In this document: in pieces, positions 6,305 to 6,432 of the stretch
How the letters are laid out: every line of letters begins with the position of its first letter
Position numbering within the stretch: position 1 is the first letter of the stretch
Assembly: GCA_023260935.1 (NCBI GenBank)
Contig: JALQTL010000219.1
Span: forward strand, 1-6,432
Length of the DNA: 6,432 bases
Origin: Paracoccaceae bacterium
Lineage (GTDB): Bacteria > Pseudomonadota > Alphaproteobacteria > Rhodobacterales > Rhodobacteraceae
Reading direction: 5' to 3'
Made by a program: the position numbers and the translations under genes
The notes under the pieces: generated by a model
Seen by the model: the letters and a program-made list of their open reading frames with translations, nothing else
The model's database searches: none
Told to the model about the DNA's origin: nothing

Positions 6305-6432
6305 GGTGGGCGACACGATCACGGCGCAGCGCGCCGGGGCGGTGGAGGCGCTGGGCGGCTACCGCGACCCGGTCCCAATGGTCTTCGCCGGCCTGTACCC
6401 CATCGACGGCTCCGACTACCCCGACCTGCGCG
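6297..6432 (+). CDS. lepA: Internal fragment of LepA (elongation factor 4), out of place
   Basis: Reading from 6297 gives 45 residues, QSRVGDTITAQ... through ALGGYRDPVPMVFAGLYPIDG to SDYPDLR. This matches the middle of LepA/EF4, the ribosome-associated GTPase, after its GTPase domain (roughly residues 270-320 of about 600), where E. coli has VGDTLT...PQVYAGLFPV. There is no start of its own; an in-frame TGA lies at 6282-6284. The wording QSRVGDT, ALGGYRDP and GLYPIDGSDYP resembles actinobacterial LepA as I recall it, while Rhodobacter-type LepA reads more like LPGFKPSVPVVFCGLFPVD. Codon use also differs: 44 of 45 codons end in G or C and all five Asp codons are GAC, whereas pepN mixes GAT and GAC. 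The frame continues past the window edge, so whether the rest of lepA follows cannot be seen. Confidence 0.85.

Noticed and set aside
4346..6432. A genuine PepN protein with a new C-terminal domain reading to the window edge
   Set aside because: Beyond about 6305 the PepN frame gives an Arg/Pro/Gly-rich sequence with no family likeness, while another frame of the same DNA encodes recognisable LepA.

Overview
This looks like a GC-rich alphaproteobacterial chromosome segment, most likely from a Rhodobacterales / Rhodobacter-like organism. The evidence is GC-rich coding with a G/C-biased third codon position, a malate synthase G and PepN of the kind found in that group, and tightly packed operons. 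The assignment rests on recalled protein similarity only; no search was run.

Layout. Five genes lie on the minus strand and are read right to left. A 53-residue single-pass membrane protein (4080-4241) comes first. It is followed by a cryptochrome/photolyase-family flavoprotein (2524-4035) and, 3 nt after its stop, by a 52-residue four-cysteine DUF2256 protein (2362-2520). After a 185-bp relatively AT-rich gap comes malate synthase G, glcB (35-2176), whose stop codon overlaps by 4 nt (ATGA) the start of a gene that leaves the window, probably a GlcG/HbpS-type heme-binding protein (1-38). On the plus strand, divergent from the small membrane protein, is pepN, an M1 aminopeptidase N (from 4346), with a clear ribosome binding site and a plausible sigma70-type promoter.

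Function. glcB condenses glyoxylate with acetyl-CoA to malate, and the coupled GlcG-like partner is a known glycolate/glyoxylate-locus companion. The photolyase-family protein and DUF2256 protein form a recurrent genomic pair whose joint function is unknown. Its FAD-pocket sequence differs from classical class I CPD photolyases. PepN has an intact zinc site and is an ordinary housekeeping peptidase.

Most notable point. pepN homology stops abruptly at about 6296-6305, roughly 650 residues into an expected ~850-870. The last ~136 bases encode, in another frame, an internal piece of translation factor LepA/EF4 with an actinobacterial-looking sequence. Because an internal lepA fragment from an apparently unrelated lineage is joined out of frame inside pepN, a chimeric assembly or library junction is the most likely explanation. 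A real insertion or recombination is the less likely alternative. I found no defence system, mobile element, CRISPR array or RNA gene.
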